Shown in pieces: positions 60,671 to 64,000 of a stretch of 64,000 nt of DNA. The notes under the pieces are model-generated. The model saw only the letters and a list, made by a program, of their open reading frames with translations. It was not told where the DNA came from and did no database searches. A program made the position numbers and the translations under genes. Origin of the DNA: Pokkaliibacter sp046614695 (GTDB lineage: Bacteria; Pseudomonadota; Gammaproteobacteria; Pseudomonadales; Balneatricaceae). The stretch covers positions 186,001 through 250,000 of the forward strand of contig NZ_JBKKHQ010000007.1 of assembly GCF_046614695.1 (NCBI RefSeq), written 5' to 3'. Numbering within the stretch: position 1 is the stretch's first letter; each line of letters opens with the position of its first letter.

Positions 60671-61612
60671 TTAACGAAACATGGCGCTGATGGATTCTTC
60701 ATTACAAACGCGACGAACGGCTTCTGCCAGTGTTGGCGCCAACGTCAGCTGTTCGATCTTCTCGCTGCTGGAAGCGGCTTTGCTGAGCGGGATAGTATCC
60801 GTCACGATCAGTTTGTCCAGCACAGAGTTGTTAATATTGTCGATGGCAGGGCCGGACAGCACTGGGTGAGTGGCATAAGCAATAACGCTGCGAGCTCCAT
60901 GTTCTTTCAGGGCTGCAGCTGCTTTGCACAGAGTGCCTGCAGTGTCACACATGTCATCTACAAGAATACAGGTGCGGTCACGCACATCACCAATGATATG
61001 CATAACCTGAGAAACGTTGGCCTTTTCACGACGCTTGTCGATGATGGCAAGGTCGTAGTCCAGCTGCTTGGCGACTGCGCGAGCTCGAACTACGCCGCCC
61101 ACATCAGGAGATACCACAATGGCATTCTCATAGTTCTGACGCTGGATGTGCTCGATCAGTACAGGGGAGCCAAATACGTTATCAACCGGGATGTCGAAGA
61201 AGCCCTGAATCTGTTCTGCGTGCAGATCGACAGTCAGAACCCGGTCAACGCCTACGCCGGACAGGATGTCAGCTACAGCTTTGGCGCTAATGGGCACACG
61301 GGCAGAGCGTGGGCGACGGTCCTGGCGGGCATAACCAAAATAAGGAACAACGGCTGTGATGCGCTGAGCGGAGGCGCGGCGCAGTGCGTCCGTCATCATG
61401 ACCAGTTCCATCAGGTTGTCGTTGGTAGGAGCGCAGGTGGGTTGGATGATAAAGCAATCCTTGCCACGCACGTTCTCGTTAATCTGAACGGCAATTTCGC
61501 CATCACTGAAATGGCCGACATCGGCGTCGCCCAAAGGCAAGCAGAGTTGATCGACAACTTTGCGGGCGAGTTCCGGATGGGCATTTCCGGTAAAGACCAT
61601 AAGTTTTGACAC
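60671..61612 (-). CDS. prs: Ribose-phosphate pyrophosphokinase
   Basis: The 313-residue enzyme makes PRPP from ribose 5-phosphate and ATP, for nucleotides, histidine, tryptophan and NAD (including the PncB reaction encoded in this window). The metal/ATP segment RPRSARVPISAKAVADILSG and the PRPP motif DDMCDTAGTLCKAA are complete. The start is GTG at 61612, giving SKLMVFTGNAHPELARKV as the N-terminus; an in-frame extension to 61786 has no homology and no Shine-Dalgarno. A sigma-70 promoter and a leader hairpin lie upstream. ispE, usually between lolB and prs, is not here. Confidence 0.96.
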   Translation of the reverse strand: MSKLMVFTGNAHPELARKVVDQLCLPLGDADVGHFSDGEIAVQINENVRGKDCFIIQPTCAPTNDNLMELVMMTDALRRASAQRITAVVPYFGYARQDRRPRSARVPISAKAVADILSGVGVDRVLTVDLHAEQIQGFFDIPVDNVFGSPVLIEHIQRQNYENAIVVSPDVGGVVRARAVAKQLDYDLAIIDKRREKANVSQVMHIIGDVRDRTCILVDDMCDTAGTLCKAAAALKEHGARSVIAYATHPVLSGPAIDNINNSVLDKLIVTDTIPLSKAASSSEKIEQLTLAPTLAEAVRRVCNEESISAMFR

Positions 61613-61683
61613 GGTGTTACCTTCGCTCTGGCAAGATTCGGGATAGCGATATCCATCTACGGGCCTAGTCACATCGAACTGCT

Positions 61684-61701
61684 CCCGAGAGGCTTCTCGG
61701 G
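61684..61701 (-). other. Hairpin in the prs leader
   Basis: CCCGAGA and TCTCGGG form a perfect 7-bp stem with a 4-nt loop in the leader between the promoter and the prs start. Confidence 0.55.
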
Positions 61702-61800
61702 CGGTGTGCTCGACATCCTGGCTGGCAGTTTTGATCATACTGGCGACGCCTGTCCTCTTCGGACGTTTGGTGGGTTTTCCCCTCAAAAAAAGGCGCGGAA

Positions 61801-61829
61801 ATTTTCCATGAACCCCGGCTGATTGTCAA
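61801..61829 (-). promoter_or_regulatory. Candidate prs promoter
   Basis: On the minus strand an exact TTGACA -35 (61824-61829) is followed after 17 bp by GAAAAT (61801-61806), a 4/6 match to the -10 consensus. It would give a leader of about 180 nt. Confidence 0.5.
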
Positions 61830-61847
61830 TTAAACAGTGTCGATTTA

Positions 61848-62450
61848 TTACGGCAGTATCTGCCACTGCTTAATCACCAGCTTGAGCCGCACCTTATCTT
61901 TTCTGGCCTCGAGCTTTCGCGGGAGCCAAAGAGTGTCTTGTTGGGTGAAGTCGGTGTACTCGATTCTCCAGCCATCTTGCTCAAGTGCCGCTATGCGGCC
62001 CTGCTGGTCATAGAGGCTGCCGGTAATCTTGCCCGGGGCTGGCTCGCCTTTGATCCAGTAAGTCAGCTGATTAACCGGAATGCTCAGTCCTGTTCTGTCC
62101 TGTAGCAGAGCTTCAGGGTCATTGGATACATAACGTCCTTCCGGTGTGAGCAGGATCATGCTGCGACTATCGCCCTGCATGGCCAGATGCCCCTGACCCA
62201 TAGGGCCAGTCATCTGAACATTGTAACTATCCAGCTTCTGGACCCAATCCAGGGTCAGGGTGTTGTAGGTCTGATCATGCTGTAAGCCCGCTTTGGCATT
62301 GATTTGCCAATGATTGATATTGCCAAGCGCTGCACGCCAGGCAAGTTCAGGCTCTTTTTGTTGTTTGAGCGCAGTGTTACTACAGGCGCTGAGGAGTGCC
62401 AGCAGCAGGCTGATTCCAAGAAAACGAAAGCTCAGGTTGAGGCGTTGCAT
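61848..62450 (-). CDS. lolB: Outer-membrane lipoprotein LolB
   Basis: The 200-residue protein accepts lipoproteins from LolA and inserts them into the outer membrane. The signal peptide ends in the lipobox LLSAC (Cys23). NINHWQINAKAGL, LDWVQKLDSYNVQMTGPMGQGH and LTYWIKGEPAPG are typical of LolB. Its ATG overlaps the stop of the upstream TPR gene (TGATG). Confidence 0.95.
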   Translation of the reverse strand: MQRLNLSFRFLGISLLLALLSACSNTALKQQKEPELAWRAALGNINHWQINAKAGLQHDQTYNTLTLDWVQKLDSYNVQMTGPMGQGHLAMQGDSRSMILLTPEGRYVSNDPEALLQDRTGLSIPVNQLTYWIKGEPAPGKITGSLYDQQGRIAALEQDGWRIEYTDFTQQDTLWLPRKLEARKDKVRLKLVIKQWQILP

Positions 62451-64000
62451 CAGTGACGAATTCCGTGTCGTTGCATTTCATCAAGAATGGGCTGGTAATC
62501 AGGCTTTTTCTTCAGAGCCTTCCTCCAGATTCGGGTCGCTTCCTTGTGCTGTTTGAAATGCCAAAGGACAACGCCCAGATGGTAGGCCACTTCAGGGTCA
62601 GGGAAAGAGGCATACGCTTGACGCAAAATGCTGAGGGAGTCGTCAAAGGCTTCGGTGTGATAATAGGCCCAGCCCAAACTGTCCTGAATGGCTGCGTCAT
62701 TGGGCTTAAGCTCATGAGCACGAGTCAGGAGAGAGAGTGCTTCCTCATGGCGATCAGTCTGATCTGTCAGTGTATAACCCAGTGCGTTAAGAATTTGCGC
62801 GTTGTCAGGCTGCAATGCTGCCAGTGTTTCCAGATCTTCGATCATGGCGTCCAGATTGCCATCTTTTTCGCCGAGCATTGCGCGGGCATAAAGCAAATCC
62901 GGGTCACTTGGGCTTTCATCAAGAGCCGCGGTGTAGAGTGTCCTCGCTGAAGCGTAGTCCTGATTTTTGCTGTACCACTCACCTTCAAGCAGATACAGGC
63001 TGATGGCGTGATCAGGGCTTTCCTGACGAGAGTCCTCAAGCATCGGGCCGATCTGCTCGTCCATGTCCAGCTGATGCATCAGAACAATCATGCGACTTCT
63101 TGAGGTGAGAAACTCATCCCCTTGGCTGACTTGCTGGTAATAATCGAGGGCTTGTTGGGGCTGCTTCTGCAGTTCAGCCAGATAGCCCAGATAAAAAGCC
63201 AATGGTGAGCGGTTGGGTGCCATGTCCCAGAGCTCTTCAAACGTGTGTTTTGCTTGCTCGTAGCGTGCTAGTTGAATCTGTGTACGGCCGAGGCTAAAAC
63301 GGGCTTCAAGATTCTCAGGTTGTTTCTTGATCAGTTTCTGCAGAACGGGAAGCGCTTTTTGCGGTTCGTTGCCCGCAAGGTAGGCGCGAGCCAGTAGATC
63401 CTGCAGTTGTGGGTCCGGGCGGGCAGCGTTCTCTTTCTTCAAAAAGCGTGTAGCACCTGCAAAATCCTTTTGATGAAAAAGGATGTCAGCTTTCACAAGA
63501 ATACCCTGAGATAATCCCGGAGCAATGGCGAGGGCCTGGTCAATCTGGTCATGAGCGGCGTCCATTCGTTGCTGATGGCGTGCCACCAAAGCGCTGCTCA
63601 AGTGATAGAACGGATTGTTCGGGTGCTGGCGCAGTTGCTGTTTAAGCGCCTTTTCAAAGGTGTCCAGGCTTTCGCTGGGCATCTGTTCCACCCTGCTAAG
63701 CAGGATGGAATAGATCGCATCGTTCTTTTGCCAGTCGTACTGGTTGAGAATGGCGAAGGCCTGGTCGTACTTTTCTTCCTGAAAAAGTCCGTCCAGTAAG
63801 AGGTTGCTTGCAACGCGAGAGTCAGGTTCAAGTTGGTGCCATAATGTGGCTGAAGCGTTGATGGCTTCTGCGTCTCCCAGATACTGGGCGAGATAACTGG
63901 CCTGTTCTGCCAGCTCAGGTAGACGGTATTTTTGCGCGAGGGATGCGTAATGCTCATAGGCGATCTTGGGTTCGTCCCGCTGCATGGCGAACTCGGCCAC
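62450..64000 (-). CDS. TPR-repeat protein, 5' end outside window
   Basis: The visible 516 residues consist of tandem tetratricopeptide-type helix pairs, for example ARFSLGRTQIQLARYEQAKH, ALGYTLTDQTDRHEEALS and DSLGWAYYHTEAFDDSLS, which carry the W/L-G-Y-A-F/P pattern of TPRs. Genes of this kind sit directly upstream of lolB in Pseudomonas and relatives and encode proteins of about 580 residues with a signal peptide, so the first part is missing here. It ends IRH with the stop overlapping the lolB start. A scaffold function in the envelope is likely but unproven. Confidence 0.9.
   Translation of the reverse strand: MAEFAMQRDEPKIAYEHYASLAQKYRLPELAEQASYLAQYLGDAEAINASATLWHQLEPDSRVASNLLLDGLFQEEKYDQAFAILNQYDWQKNDAIYSILLSRVEQMPSESLDTFEKALKQQLRQHPNNPFYHLSSALVARHQQRMDAAHDQIDQALAIAPGLSQGILVKADILFHQKDFAGATRFLKKENAARPDPQLQDLLARAYLAGNEPQKALPVLQKLIKKQPENLEARFSLGRTQIQLARYEQAKHTFEELWDMAPNRSPLAFYLGYLAELQKQPQQALDYYQQVSQGDEFLTSRSRMIVLMHQLDMDEQIGPMLEDSRQESPDHAISLYLLEGEWYSKNQDYASARTLYTAALDESPSDPDLLYARAMLGEKDGNLDAMIEDLETLAALQPDNAQILNALGYTLTDQTDRHEEALSLLTRAHELKPNDAAIQDSLGWAYYHTEAFDDSLSILRQAYASFPDPEVAYHLGVVLWHFKQHKEATRIWRKALKKKPDYQPILDEMQRHGIRH

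Noticed and set aside
61613..61786. N-terminal extension of Prs of 58 residues
   Set aside because: The frame is open, but the family starts at the GTG at 61612, the extension has no homology to known Prs, and its own start would be TTG without a ribosome site.

Overview
The window is a stretch of chromosome from a free-living gammaproteobacterium of moderate GC content, probably in the Oceanospirillales/Pseudomonadales neighbourhood. The evidence is the conserved order miaB-ybeZ(phoH)-ybeY-corC-lnt, the order lolB-prs-rplY-pth-ychF, a Pseudomonas-like mtlR-mtlEFGK-mtlD mannitol locus, pstSCAB with a textbook Pho box, and Met/Gln tRNA genes in alternation. I cannot name a genus from sequence alone. 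I see no insertion sequence, prophage or CRISPR array. All genes except the two cut by the window edges look intact.

Layout. 1-9.6 kb (mostly + strand): a TVP38/TMEM64-oxidoreductase fusion whose redox cysteines are missing, a CPA1 antiporter with an RCK-type domain, a small exported DUF4124-like protein, an HD-GYP protein, pncB, and a chemoreceptor with a NIT-type sensor. 9.6-17.8 kb: a TetR and a LysR regulator, then a complete ferric-siderophore uptake operon (TonB-dependent receptor, binding protein, two permeases, ATPase) behind a candidate Fur box. 17.8-31.9 kb: initiator tRNA, a DUF4396 membrane protein, a second chemoreceptor, opgD, a TSUP transporter, a LysR gene divergent from a SulP transporter, uppP, an orphan receiver-like protein lacking the phosphoacceptor Asp, and a glutathione peroxidase between two MFS exporters.

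31.9-36.7 kb: a core MetE-like methyltransferase, an ethanolamine-type permease, mltA, and two tiny entericidin-type lipoprotein genes. 36.9-46.6 kb: the polyol operon on the minus strand (mtlR, then mtlE-F-G-K-D, a hexitol-phosphatase-like HAD gene, xylB). The ABC transporter imports the polyol, MtlD oxidises it to a ketose, and XylB phosphorylates xylulose-type products. Stem-loops sit at three internal junctions and two 14-bp direct repeats 50 bp apart lie upstream of mtlE.

46.7-64 kb: the lnt-corC-ybeY-ybeZ-miaB housekeeping block, a five-gene tRNA cluster (Gln-Met-Gln-Met-Gln) built by tandem duplication, pstSCAB without phoU, sodC, then ychF, pth, rplY, prs, lolB and a truncated TPR protein gene. 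ispE, which usually lies between lolB and prs in related genomes, is absent from that position.

No single spectacular new system stands out. The items that best reward a second look are the apparently disarmed TVP38-oxidoreductase fusion, the Asp-less receiver, the paired inverted repeats between the LysR and SulP genes, the paired entericidins and several unexplained intergenic hairpins.
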